NCBI RefSeq assembly: GCF_900100845.1
Contig: NZ_FNFP01000003.1
Span: 62,001 to 126,000 of the forward strand
Length of the DNA: 64,000 bases
Direction: 5' to 3'
DNA from: Natronincola ferrireducens
GTDB lineage: Bacteria > Bacillota > Clostridia > Peptostreptococcales > Natronincolaceae
Shown here: one piece after another, positions 1 to 8,336 of the stretch
Numbering within the stretch: position 1 is the first letter of the stretch
Layout: every line of letters begins with the position of its first letter
Notes under the pieces: model-generated
Databases searched by the model: none
Told to the model about the DNA's origin: nothing
What the model saw: the letters and a program-made list of their open reading frames with translations, nothing else
Made by a program: the position numbers and the translations under genes

Positions 1-1425
1 ATAAAATTTAAAAATCCAATAGTGTACTTAATAGGATTTTTATTGTGTGTAGTATCCCTTACAGTAGCATATAAATTAATATTAGAAGTAGGATTAGATG
101 TAAGTAATAGTAAATTTTTAATTTCAATAATATTAGGTATAATTGGAACTATATTATTTTTCTTTAGTTTAGCAGGCTTTATATTATTTATAACAAAAAG
201 AAATAAAAAAATATACTTTAAAGATTTAAATATATTTATAGTAAAACAGCTAAACAGTAAGGTAAATACAAACTTTTTATCTATGTCAATAATATGCTTA
301 ATGCTATTTTTTACAATTGGAATATTATCTACGGGTATAAGTTTTAAAAGTAGTCTTGAGGCAGGTTTAGAACAAGCCACACCTTTTGATGCTAGTGCAA
401 GGAATATTGTATTTGGAGATGAAAAAGCAATTAGTATACTTGAAAGCTTAAACAATATTGGATTTAAATTTGATAATAACGAAAAATATACAGAGTATGC
501 CATATACAAATCTGAACAAACACCTTTGGACATGTTCGGAAATGGTCTTAGCGAAAAAAGCAAGTCTGAGCTAAGAAAGCTACGCTATAATGTGGATATA
601 GTAAAATTATCAGAGTATAATGATATATTAAATATACAGAACAAAAAAAATGTAATTTTGAGAGACGATGAAGCATTGTTATTAGGCAATATAGGTAAAG
701 TTGAACCTATTTTAAAGGAATTTTTAAATAAAAATAATAGTGTTAAACTTGGAGAAAAAGAGCTTGTAATTAAAAATAAAGAGTTAATAACAGATAATCT
801 CTCTACAGATACATTTACTAGTGTTTTTCCAACATTAGTGGTTAATGATAAGTTAGTAAATGATTATAATGCTACAGAGTATGTTTTAAATATAAATTAT
901 TCAGATAATAATAAAGAGCAGAGTGAAGAAAAGTATTATAAATTATTTGAAGATTTCAGAGATGGTAAAATTAATTTAGAAAATATTGGATTTGTTAATG
1001 GATATACAAAAATTGATATTTACAATCAAAATAAAGGTCTAACAACAACAATACTATTCGTTGGAATATATTTAGGGTTAGTTTTCTTAATTACTAGCAT
1101 GGCAGTACTTTCACTTCAACAATTGTCAGAAGCTAGTGATAGTATTGATAGATATAAAGCTATTAAAAAAATTGGTGCTAGCGAAGATATGATAAAGAAA
1201 ACAATCTTTACTCAGACTTTAGTATACTTCTCATTGCCAATTTTATTAGCATTAGTACATTCTATCGTTGGAATAAAGGTAGCAAATGATTTTATATCAA
1301 TGTTTAATGAAGCTAACATAGTTACCAGTTCAATAATTACATCATTAATATTAGTACTAATTTATGGTGGTTACTTTGTTGCAACATATTCAGGGTATAA
1401 AAACATAGTTAAAAATAATATCTAG
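1..1425 (+). CDS. FtsX-like ABC transporter permease, C-terminal part (Bce/Vra type)
   Basis: The reading frame is open from base 1, so the gene begins outside the window and only about 470 C-terminal residues are seen. There are two hydrophobic segments in the first 60 visible residues, then a hydrophilic region of roughly 250 residues, then three or more membrane segments at the end. This fits the large extracytoplasmic loop and FtsX-type C-terminal helices of BceB/VraG permeases, which work in antimicrobial-peptide sensing and detoxification. The adjacent response regulator and short-loop kinase support that reading. A strong hairpin terminator at 1433 closes the transcript. The substrate is unknown. 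The sequence is noticeably more AT-rich than the genes after 4300. Confidence 0.75.
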   Translation: MKFKNPIVYLIGFLLCVVSLTVAYKLILEVGLDVSNSKFLISIILGIIGTILFFFSLAGFILFITKRNKKIYFKDLNIFIVKQLNSKVNTNFLSMSIICLMLFFTIGILSTGISFKSSLEAGLEQATPFDASARNIVFGDEKAISILESLNNIGFKFDNNEKYTEYAIYKSEQTPLDMFGNGLSEKSKSELRKLRYNVDIVKLSEYNDILNIQNKKNVILRDDEALLLGNIGKVEPILKEFLNKNNSVKLGEKELVIKNKELITDNLSTDTFTSVFPTLVVNDKLVNDYNATEYVLNINYSDNNKEQSEEKYYKLFEDFRDGKINLENIGFVNGYTKIDIYNQNKGLTTTILFVGIYLGLVFLITSMAVLSLQQLSEASDSIDRYKAIKKIGASEDMIKKTIFTQTLVYFSLPILLALVHSIVGIKVANDFISMFNEANIVTSSIITSLILVLIYGGYFVATYSGYKNIVKNNI

Positions 1426-1432
1426 CTTTAAT

Positions 1433-1486
1433 AATGTAGTTACAGTAAAATTAATATTTATTACTGTAACTACATTTCTTTTTATT
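1433..1486 (+). terminator. Rho-independent terminator after ABC permease
   Basis: A perfect 16-bp inverted repeat (arms 1433-1448 and 1461-1476) with a 12-nt loop is followed by a T-rich tail. It separates the permease transcript from the two-component genes. Confidence 0.85.
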
Positions 1487-1523
1487 AAACTTAGGGTAAT
1501 ATAATAAGGGAGGGAAGATTTGT

Positions 1524-2195
1524 ATGAGAAAAATAATAATAATTGAAGATGATAAATTTATAAGAGAGGAGCTAGGAAGCTTTTTAACTAAATACGGATA
1601 TAATATTGTAGCCCCAACAGATTTTGATAACATAATAGAGATAATACAAAAAGAAAAAGGAGATTTAATATTATTAGATATAAACTTACCAGTATTTGAT
1701 GGTTATTATATTTGTAGAGAAATTAGAAAAACATCCGATGTTCCTATAATAATAGTTACAAGTAGAGATAGCGATATGGATGAGCTTATGAGTATGAATT
1801 TAGGTGCTGATGATTTTATTACAAAGCCTTATAATACTCAAATCTTATTAGCACGAATATCCTCTATATTGAAAAGAACATATAGTAATACAGTGCCTCA
1901 AGATATTTTAAATTATAATGACTTAAGCTTAAACCTTTCAAATGCATCAATACAATACAATAATAAATCTTTAGAGTTAACAAAAAATGAAGTTAAAATT
2001 CTTTCTTATTTAATAAGAAATAAAGGTACTATTGCTTCAAGAGAGTCATTAATGGAGTATTTATGGAAGTCCGATTATTTTGTAGATGATAGCACTTTAA
2101 CAGTTAATATATCTAGGCTTAGAAATAGATTAGGAGAAATAGGTATGGATAATCCAATACAAACTAAAAGAGGATTAGGGTATATTATGCCATGA
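1524..2195 (+). CDS. OmpR/PhoB-family response regulator (BceR-like)
   Basis: This 223-residue DNA-binding response regulator has an N-terminal receiver domain (about 1-115) with acidic pocket residues in IIEDD, a predicted phospho-acceptor Asp52 in LLLDINLP and the conserved Lys101 in TKPY. A winged-helix output domain (about 130-223) ends in the usual RGLGY signature. The ATG follows GGGAGGG at 1508-1514. The stop overlaps the kinase start (ATGA), so the pair is translationally coupled. By family it should activate an ABC transporter gene in response to peptide antibiotics, plausibly the permease just upstream. Confidence 0.9.
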   Translation: MRKIIIIEDDKFIREELGSFLTKYGYNIVAPTDFDNIIEIIQKEKGDLILLDINLPVFDGYYICREIRKTSDVPIIIVTSRDSDMDELMSMNLGADDFITKPYNTQILLARISSILKRTYSNTVPQDILNYNDLSLNLSNASIQYNNKSLELTKNEVKILSYLIRNKGTIASRESLMEYLWKSDYFVDDSTLTVNISRLRNRLGEIGMDNPIQTKRGLGYIMP

Positions 2196-3205
2196 GTATA
2201 ATAGAGTTTTTAAAAGATAAGCTATTATTTTTGGCTATTAACTTAGTGCTATTTATTGTAGTAGCCATAACAATGGCTATTACAAATGTAGATCTTGTAA
2301 TTATCTTTATGGTATTTTGTATTTGGTTTATTCCTTTAATATTATACATAGTTTTGGATATGATGAGGCATAAGAAATATTATGATGAAATTTATAGGAT
2401 TATAGAGGAATTAGATAAAAAATATCTATTGCCAGAAGTACTTAATGAACCTAACTTTATTCAAGGGAAAATACTTAATAAAGTGTTAAAGGAAATTGCT
2501 AGAGATATGCATGAAAATGTTAAGTATTATAAGGATATACAGCATGAATATAGAGAGTATATAGAAACTTGGGTTCATGAAATAAAGACTCCAATAGCTT
2601 CTGCAAAATTACTAGTTGAAAACAATTCAAATGATATAACCAAGAAGATTGATATACAGTTAGATAGGATTGACGGATTTGTTGAACAAGCTTTATATTA
2701 CAGTAAAAGTGATAATGTTAGTAAGGATTATATAATAAAAGAATTTACATTAAGTAACGTAATTAATGCTGTAATTAAAAGAAATTATAGAGATTTTATA
2801 AATAAAAGAATTAAGTTAGATTTAAAAGATATTGATCATAAAGTTTATACTGATGCAAAATGGGTTGAATTTATTATAAATCAAATAATAGTTAATTCTA
2901 TAAAATACTCAAAAGAAAATGATGCTCGAATAAGTATTTATAGTCAACAAAAAGAAAACTCAATTATATTAACCATAGAGGATAATGGTGTTGGGATTAG
3001 TGGTAAGGATATTAACAGAGTGTTTGAAAAGGGTTTTACTGGAGAAAATGGTAGGAGGTTTGGAAAAAGTACAGGAATTGGTCTTTATTTATGTAAAAAT
3101 CTTTGTAGGAAGTTAGGGTTGGAAATACATTTAAAATCAGAGATAGGAATAGGTACAAGTGTAACAATTATATTCCCATGCAGCAGATATGATAAATTAT
3201 TGTAG
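2192..3205 (+). CDS. Sensor histidine kinase, short-loop intramembrane-sensing type (BceS-like)
   Basis: This 337-residue kinase has two closely spaced membrane helices (about 12-30 and 35-56) and almost no extracellular loop. That is the pattern of kinases which sense through a partner ABC permease. The dimerisation/phosphoacceptor box TWVHEIKTP contains His129. The ATPase domain shows the N-box Asn235 (VNSIKYS), the G1 box DNGVGI and a GIGLYLCK G2 box. It overlaps the response regulator by 4 nt. No ATPase subunit of the transporter is visible; it presumably lies left of the window. Confidence 0.9.
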   Translation: MSIIEFLKDKLLFLAINLVLFIVVAITMAITNVDLVIIFMVFCIWFIPLILYIVLDMMRHKKYYDEIYRIIEELDKKYLLPEVLNEPNFIQGKILNKVLKEIARDMHENVKYYKDIQHEYREYIETWVHEIKTPIASAKLLVENNSNDITKKIDIQLDRIDGFVEQALYYSKSDNVSKDYIIKEFTLSNVINAVIKRNYRDFINKRIKLDLKDIDHKVYTDAKWVEFIINQIIVNSIKYSKENDARISIYSQQKENSIILTIEDNGVGISGKDINRVFEKGFTGENGRRFGKSTGIGLYLCKNLCRKLGLEIHLKSEIGIGTSVTIIFPCSRYDKLL

Positions 3206-3216
3206 AATATATGCAT

Positions 3217-3242
3217 AATTTAAGATTGTATAATCTTAAATT
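3217..3242. repeat. Perfect 11-bp inverted repeat after the kinase gene
   Basis: The arms are 3217-3227 and 3232-3242 with a 4-nt loop. It sits 11 bp after the kinase stop and directly before the transposase remnant. There is no T-run, so it is either a weak terminator or a junction structure. Confidence 0.6.
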
Positions 3243-3248
3243 GATAAT

Positions 3249-3839
3249 ATGGATAAACTAGATGTAATCAAAGAACAGAATATAACAATTGCATCCCTTA
3301 GAAAAACCATCGAAGAGTTAAATGCTGACTCTAAAATTCTCCGTGAGCAGATTGACTATTTGATAAAAAAGTTATTTGGAATAAAAAGTGAAAAGACATC
3401 AGCATTATCAGGTCAAATAGTTTTAGAAGGATTAGAATTTGGCTAGTTTGATGAAGCAGAGGTAGCAGAAGTAGATCCAGAGGAGATTGAACCTGTAATT
3501 ACAAAGAAACAAACCCCAAAAGGATATTCCAGACAAAAATTCCTTATCAATCTTCCAGAAGAAGATAAAATGTACACATTATCCCATGAAGATAAGATCT
3601 GTAAAGTTGATGGAGATCAATTACATTATGCAGGAAAGAAATACATGGGTAGTGAAATTGAATATATCCCTGCAACAATGAAAATTGTACACATCTATCA
3701 AGAAAATTGGGAGTATAGAACCTGTCGTAAAGAAGAAAGAGCTTATCTTAAACAAGTAAAGATAGATTCTCCACTTCTTCAACATTCTATGGCATCCCCG
3801 TCTAGTATATACATGGGATTATTAATCGCTTACTTCTAA
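3249..3839 (+). pseudogene. Degenerate IS66-family transposase, N-terminal part
   Basis: An N-terminal coiled coil (LRKTIEELN, LREQIDYLIKKLFG) is followed by the acidic linker and a stretch matching the zinc-binding/N-terminal region of IS66 transposases (IEYIPATMKIVHIYQE, then CRKEE). An in-frame TAG at 3444-3446 interrupts it, with the frame continuing on the far side. The gene then ends near residue 197, just before the DDE catalytic domain would start. The Cys-x-x-Cys pair expected before this part is also eroded. No terminal repeats or start-proximal ribosome site are evident. It is a dead insertion-sequence remnant. Confidence 0.8.
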
Positions 3840-3900
3840 TGAAATAATTTGTCTATATATGAGTAAAATAATCACTAAAAAACTATTTAAAAACAGCGTA

Positions 3901-3949
3901 AAAATCCCCTTTGTGGACTTAAATTTAAGTTTTCTCAGGGGATTTTTTA
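3901..3949 (+). terminator. Hairpin terminator after the transposase remnant
   Basis: AAAATCCCCT pairs with AGGGGATTTT, with an inner ACTTAAATTTAAGT stem, followed by T residues. Confidence 0.65.
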
Positions 3950-4307
3950 TAACCAATAGGAGATTATATATTTTTCAAAAATGTGGATAAGTTATAATTT
4001 TCGTTATTGGTAGATTAAAACCTTATTCCTAAGTACTGGTATTATCATAGTTTATGAGAACTGGCAAAATTATTTGTTTAAGCATGATAACCTAAGTATG
4101 TTAAATTAAGCTTCCATATTTTTAAAAATACAGCCTAGGTATTTGTACAAAACTTGGGTAATTAACGTTTATTTTATAGCAATTATAAATTTAATTACAT
4201 AATATTTGTGTTAGCAGTTATAATATGACTAAACCAGTAATATACAATTAGTAAAATCAATAAAGCACTTGAATTCAGGTAACAAATAATTTTGGGGAGG
4301 GTAAACC
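3950..4307. other. AT-rich intergenic region, no gene seen
   Basis: These 358 bp between the transposase remnant and the YtxJ-like gene show no convincing open frame, RNA gene or regulatory RNA. A GGGGAGGG ribosome site for the next gene lies at its right end (about 4294-4301). It may be decayed insertion-sequence material, but nothing recognisable remains. Confidence 0.5.
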
Positions 4308-4664
4308 ATGGCAAGACGATTAAAAAAAATTATGACGTTAGATGATTTAGATAAGTTTATTAAAAGATCCAACAAAAAACCAGTTTTTATTTTTAAGCAT
4401 GATGAAGTAGTATCTGAAAGTGAAGAAGCTTATCAACAATATCTACAATTTGTTGAGGAAAGTGAAGAAGATGTACTTTTTACAATGGTAGATGTTAGAG
4501 AATGTGTGGAAATATCAGAAGAGATAGAAGAGAAACTAGAAATAAGCCATGAAGTTCCCCAGCTTATGTTAATTATGGATGAAGAAGTTGTATGGGACGA
4601 CCAAAAAAACAACATAACCTTTGATAATTTAATTGAAGTAGTAGATGAATATATTTCAATTTGA
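4308..4664 (+). CDS. YtxJ/BrxC-like thioredoxin-fold protein lacking the active-site cysteine
   Basis: This 118-residue acidic protein matches the YtxJ (monothiol bacilliredoxin) family. The N-terminal FIFKH strand, the VDVRE segment and the HEVPQLMLI...VVW region with the cis-Pro are all in order. In the family a TCPIS-type cysteine motif follows FKHS; here that position reads HDEVVSE, so the catalytic Cys is gone. The only Cys (in RECVE) is elsewhere. It may therefore be a non-catalytic binding protein. It is a single gene with a strong ribosome site. Confidence 0.65.
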   Translation: MARRLKKIMTLDDLDKFIKRSNKKPVFIFKHDEVVSESEEAYQQYLQFVEESEEDVLFTMVDVRECVEISEEIEEKLEISHEVPQLMLIMDEEVVWDDQKNNITFDNLIEVVDEYISI

Positions 4665-4682
4665 AGTCATAGGAATATGTAG

Positions 4683-4711
4683 TTGCGTTTAAAAAAGGAC
4701 AGTGTTAAAAT
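4683..4711 (+). promoter_or_regulatory. Candidate sigma-A promoter for signal peptidase gene
   Basis: TTGCGT, a 17-bp spacer, then TAAAAT, located 44 bp before the next start codon. Confidence 0.45.
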
Positions 4712-4754
4712 AGTTAAAGAGATAAATTGCCAAATGTAGACAGGGGGACAACAG

Positions 4755-5276
4755 ATGAAGAAGGAAATCCTAGAGTGGATTAAGACCATTGTACTATCAT
4801 TAGTCATTGCATTAATTATAACAACCTTTATAAAGCCAACAATTGTAAAGAATTACTCCATGATACCCACATTAGACGAAAATAACTTTTTAATTGTAAA
4901 TCGTCTATTATATAAGCAAGGCACACCACAGCGGGGAGATATTATTGTATTTAAATCTCCTTTAAAGACAGCCAGTGGAAAGGATAAGTTATTAATAAAG
5001 AGAGTTATTGCACTACCAGGAGAAGAAATTATAATTACTGATGGGAAAGTATATATTAATGAAGAAATTTTAGAGGAACCTTATTTAATAGATACCTACA
5101 CAGAAGGTAATATAGATATGGTGATTCCACAAGGCGCCATATTTACTATGGGGGACAATAGAATGTACAGCTTAGACAGTAGGGATAATTCATTGGGCTT
5201 AGTACATATGGAGGATATTATTGGGAAGGCATTTTTAAGGTTATACCCATTCAATAAAATAGGTTTTCTAAAATAA
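4755..5276 (+). CDS. lepB: Type I signal peptidase
   Basis: This 173-residue membrane-anchored protease removes signal peptides from exported proteins. One N-terminal membrane helix (about 9-27) is followed by the catalytic serine in NYSMIPTL (Ser35) and the general-base lysine in LIKRVIALPGE (Lys82). The conserved box MGDNRMYSLDSR follows. Length and single anchor fit the Gram-positive SipS/SipT type. Ribosome site CAGGGGGAC precedes the ATG. It is monocistronic by spacing. A second, clearly different signal peptidase lies at 9309. Confidence 0.93.
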   Translation: MKKEILEWIKTIVLSLVIALIITTFIKPTIVKNYSMIPTLDENNFLIVNRLLYKQGTPQRGDIIVFKSPLKTASGKDKLLIKRVIALPGEEIIITDGKVYINEEILEEPYLIDTYTEGNIDMVIPQGAIFTMGDNRMYSLDSRDNSLGLVHMEDIIGKAFLRLYPFNKIGFLK

Positions 5277-5392
5277 TAGATTATTATATGTGTGCTAATT
5301 TATATTTAATGAAATTAGCATTTGTTTTTACTTATAAAAACCTCTTAAATGGTGCAAGATATATTTAGAAAATGTTTAGGAGGTTATAGATT

Positions 5393-5821
5393 ATGAAGGT
5401 AAGAGATATTATGACAAATCATGTTTCAGCTGTCAATACAAATGCAACAATTGATGAAATAGCAAAAAAAATGAAGGAGCTTAATGTAGGCTCTATACCC
5501 ATCTGTGATAACCAAAATCATGTGGTAGGAATTGTTACCGATAGAGATATTGTAGTAAGAGGAATCGTTGATGGGCTTCAGGCCTCGGATAATGTAGAAA
5601 GTATTATGTCAAAGGAATTGATTTACGTTTCTCCTGAGCAGCATGCCCATGAAGCAGCAAGATTAATGGCACAAAATCAAATTAGAAGACTACCAGTTAT
5701 TGAAAATGGTGAACTTGTAGGACTGGTATCTATAGGGGATTTGGCTGTAAGAAATATTTATGTAGATGATGCAGGTAAGGCTTTAAGTGATATTTCATTA
5801 CCAAGTCGACCTATGATGTAA
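5393..5821 (+). CDS. CBS-domain-pair protein
   Basis: This 142-residue protein consists of two CBS motifs (about 1-60 and 70-130). Each carries the usual signatures (VRDIMT...GSIPICD, VVGIVTDRDIV; then IMSKELIYVSPE, RRLPVIENGELVGLVSIGDLA). Such stand-alone pairs bind adenine nucleotides or related ligands and act as regulators. No enzyme domain is attached and the neighbours do not indicate a partner. AGGAGG precedes the ATG. A hairpin follows at 5834. Confidence 0.88.
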   Translation: MKVRDIMTNHVSAVNTNATIDEIAKKMKELNVGSIPICDNQNHVVGIVTDRDIVVRGIVDGLQASDNVESIMSKELIYVSPEQHAHEAARLMAQNQIRRLPVIENGELVGLVSIGDLAVRNIYVDDAGKALSDISLPSRPMM

Positions 5822-5833
5822 AAGAAAAGAAGT

Positions 5834-5863
5834 AGCCTCAGGACCAAAAGTGGTGCTGAGGCT
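5834..5863 (+). terminator. Hairpin after CBS gene
   Basis: An 8-bp AGCCTCAG/CTGAGGCT stem has an inner ACCA/TGGT stem. Only a weak T-rich tail follows. Confidence 0.5.
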
Positions 5864-5922
5864 TATTAAATTTATAGACCCTAAATTTCTTTGGAATCCA
5901 TTTTATTTTTCTGCGGTTTCAT

Positions 5923-5952
5923 TTGATATTAAAGGGAAAAAAAGTATATAAT
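5923..5952 (+). promoter_or_regulatory. Candidate sigma-A promoter for nucleoside kinase gene
   Basis: TTGATA is followed by overlapping TATATA (16-bp spacing) and TATAAT (18-bp spacing), about 50 bp before the start codon. Confidence 0.45.
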
Positions 5953-6001
5953 AAATAGGGGAGTAAGAGCACTATAAAATTCTATAGGGGGACTTTGAAT
6001 A

Positions 6002-7699
6002 ATGGGTAATAAAAAAATGGAAAGCATGATAGCAATTACCATTAACAATGAAGGACCATATAAATATCAACAAGGCGTATCATTAGAAGAACTGGCAAAG
6101 GATTTTCAACCTAATACCAGGTACTTAATTGTTGCAGCATTAATAGATAATCAATTAAAAGAACTCAAACATACATTAGACGAAGATTGCGAAGTAAAAT
6201 TTATTGATATATCATCTTCTATTGGTTCTAGAATTTATCAAAGGAGTTTATCCTTTGTATTTATTAGGGCTTGTATGGAGCTTTATTCAGGGTGTAAAGT
6301 TTCTGTGGAACATTCTATTAGCAAAGGATTATACTGTGAAGTTCATTATAAAAGACCAATTGATCCACAGGATACAGCAAGAATTAAGGAAAGAATGCAG
6401 GAGATTATTGAAGAGGATGTGCGTTTTGAAAAAAACAGGGTACCTGTAGATGAAGCAAAGGATATTTTTAGAGATTATGGACAAATTGGAAAGGTACGAT
6501 TGTTAAAATATCGTGAAAAACCCTATATCAACATCTATCAATGTGGATGGCTAAAAAATTATTTTTATGGCTATATGGTACCTTCAACAGGATATTTAAA
6601 GGAATTTAATTTGCATTATTATTCTCCTGGAATTATTCTACAGTATCCAAGATATGAAGATGGTGGAGAAATTCCAGCTTTTGAAGAACATTCAAAGCTA
6701 TTTAAAATTTTCAGAGAATCGGAAAAATGGGGAGAAATTCTAGAAATTGATTATGTTGCCTCCTTGAATGACTTAATCGTTACCCAAAGGGAAGGGGAAT
6801 TCATTAGAATTGCAGAAGCCCTCCATGAAAAAAAGATTGCTGAACTGGCGGACGGTATTGCAGAGAATATCCATGAAAAACGTGTAGTACTTATTGCTGG
6901 ACCTTCATCCTCCGGAAAAACCACCTTTGCTCAAAGATTGATGATCCAATTGAAGGTAAATGGTATCAAACCAGTGGCTATTTCCTTAGATGATTACTTT
7001 GTTAACAGGGAAGATACCCCCCTAGATGAAAAAGGTCAGTATGATTTTGAAGCTTTGCATGCCATTGATTTAAAGCTTTTTAATGAGGACTTGGAAAAAA
7101 TCTTAAGGGGAGAGGAAGTAGAAGTCCCTACCTTTAATTTTCATACGGGGAAAAGAGAATACAAAGGTCATAAAATCAAAATAAAACCAGATCAACCAAT
7201 TATACTGGAGGGAATCCATGGTTTAAATGATGAATTAACCTCTTCTATTCCAAGAAGAAATAAATATAAAATTTACATCAGCGCTTTAACTCAGCTAAAT
7301 GTAGATGAACACAATAGAATTCCAACTACTGATACAAGGCTTATTAGAAGAATTGTCAGGGATAGCAAATATCGCTCTAAAAATGCAGAAGAAACATTAT
7401 CTATGTGGAACTCTGTTCGACAGGGGGAGGAAAAAAATATTTTTCCCTTTCAAGAAGGAGCAGATGCTATATTTAATTCAGCCCTCTTTTATGAACTAAG
7501 CGTACTAAAAAAATATGTGGAACCTTTGTTAAGGCAAGTGGATAGCACAAGTCCTTATTATTCTGAAGCAAAACGATTGATGAAATTTCTAAGCTATTTT
7601 GTTGCTTTAGAAAATGAAGAGGATATACCTAAAACATCGATTTTAAGAGAATTTATAAGCGGCAGCAGCTTTCATAGTGATGAGAAGCTGGAGGATTAA
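6002..7699 (+). CDS. Nucleoside (uridine-type) kinase with N-terminal TGS and ThrRS-like domains
   Basis: This 565-residue protein is of the Firmicutes 'nucleoside kinase' family. The N-terminus (about 10-75) resembles a TGS domain. It is followed by a region like the threonyl-/alanyl-tRNA synthetase second additional domain (VEHSISKGLYCE). The C-terminal half is a phosphoribulokinase/uridine kinase fold with a Walker A loop GPSSSGKT (Gly300 onward), LDDYF and a PTFNFHTGKR substrate segment. The family presumably phosphorylates a nucleoside using NTP; its actual substrate is not established by sequence. A hairpin terminator follows. Confidence 0.85.
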   Translation: MGNKKMESMIAITINNEGPYKYQQGVSLEELAKDFQPNTRYLIVAALIDNQLKELKHTLDEDCEVKFIDISSSIGSRIYQRSLSFVFIRACMELYSGCKVSVEHSISKGLYCEVHYKRPIDPQDTARIKERMQEIIEEDVRFEKNRVPVDEAKDIFRDYGQIGKVRLLKYREKPYINIYQCGWLKNYFYGYMVPSTGYLKEFNLHYYSPGIILQYPRYEDGGEIPAFEEHSKLFKIFRESEKWGEILEIDYVASLNDLIVTQREGEFIRIAEALHEKKIAELADGIAENIHEKRVVLIAGPSSSGKTTFAQRLMIQLKVNGIKPVAISLDDYFVNREDTPLDEKGQYDFEALHAIDLKLFNEDLEKILRGEEVEVPTFNFHTGKREYKGHKIKIKPDQPIILEGIHGLNDELTSSIPRRNKYKIYISALTQLNVDEHNRIPTTDTRLIRRIVRDSKYRSKNAEETLSMWNSVRQGEEKNIFPFQEGADAIFNSALFYELSVLKKYVEPLLRQVDSTSPYYSEAKRLMKFLSYFVALENEEDIPKTSILREFISGSSFHSDEKLED

Positions 7700-7703
7700 A
7701 GGT

Positions 7704-7728
7704 GGAGAAAAATTTTCTCCCTTTTTTT
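7704..7728 (+). terminator. Rho-independent terminator after nucleoside kinase
   Basis: GGAGAA/TTCTCC hairpin followed by seven T residues. Confidence 0.8.
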
Positions 7729-7844
7729 CACTTAATCTTAAAAGGATTTTCTAAGGGCCCCTGCATAAAATATAATAAATAATATAAATGGAAATAAAGG
7801 ATTCATATAAATCTATTAGAATTATATAAATATAGGTGATAAAG

Positions 7845-8324
7845 ATGGAAAACACATATATGGTGGTTAGCTTTGCATTGATTATACTAGGTGTTGTAGG
7901 AATTTTCATGCCAATTATACCGGGGCCAATTTTAGTATTGTTAGGAATCACAATCTATGGCTTTGCTACGGAATTTGCTGTAGTCTCCCTTTATTGGATT
8001 GTATTATTTGCTATTATGACCTTGATCACCATAACCGCTGACTACTTAGCCTCCTTTATTACTGCCAAAAGATTCCAGGTATCTATTTGGGGAATGATAG
8101 GTATGTTTGTTGGAGGGTTTGCAGGACTGGCTATTATGAATGTTATAGGACTCATAGTTGGGCAAGTAGCAGGTCTAGTTTTGGGAGAACTGCTGGCAGG
8201 GAAGGAATTCATAGAAGCCCTAAAGGCAGGAAGTGCGGGGGTTATCGGATATCTAACAAGTCTTGTTGTAAAAGTAATAGTGACAGCAGTCATGGTAGGG
8301 ATGTTTCTTTATTTAATTCTTTAG
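7845..8324 (+). CDS. DUF456 family membrane protein
   Basis: This 159-residue, very hydrophobic protein has several membrane helices and Gly/Ala-rich segments typical of DUF456 (GVVGIFMPIIPGP near the N-terminus, then ITADYLA and a GxxxG-rich second half). Function is unknown. The ATG at 7845 is chosen over an in-frame GTG at 7836, because AGGTGAT at 7835-7841 is the ribosome site for the ATG and overlaps the GTG. The EamA gene starts 12 bp later, so the two are probably co-transcribed. Confidence 0.8.
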   Translation: MENTYMVVSFALIILGVVGIFMPIIPGPILVLLGITIYGFATEFAVVSLYWIVLFAIMTLITITADYLASFITAKRFQVSIWGMIGMFVGGFAGLAIMNVIGLIVGQVAGLVLGELLAGKEFIEALKAGSAGVIGYLTSLVVKVIVTAVMVGMFLYLIL

Positions 8325-8336
8325 AGGGGGAGTATA

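Noticed and set aside
3249-3839. Active IS66 element
   Set aside because: In-frame stop, missing catalytic domain, no partner ORFs or terminal repeats. Called as a remnant only.
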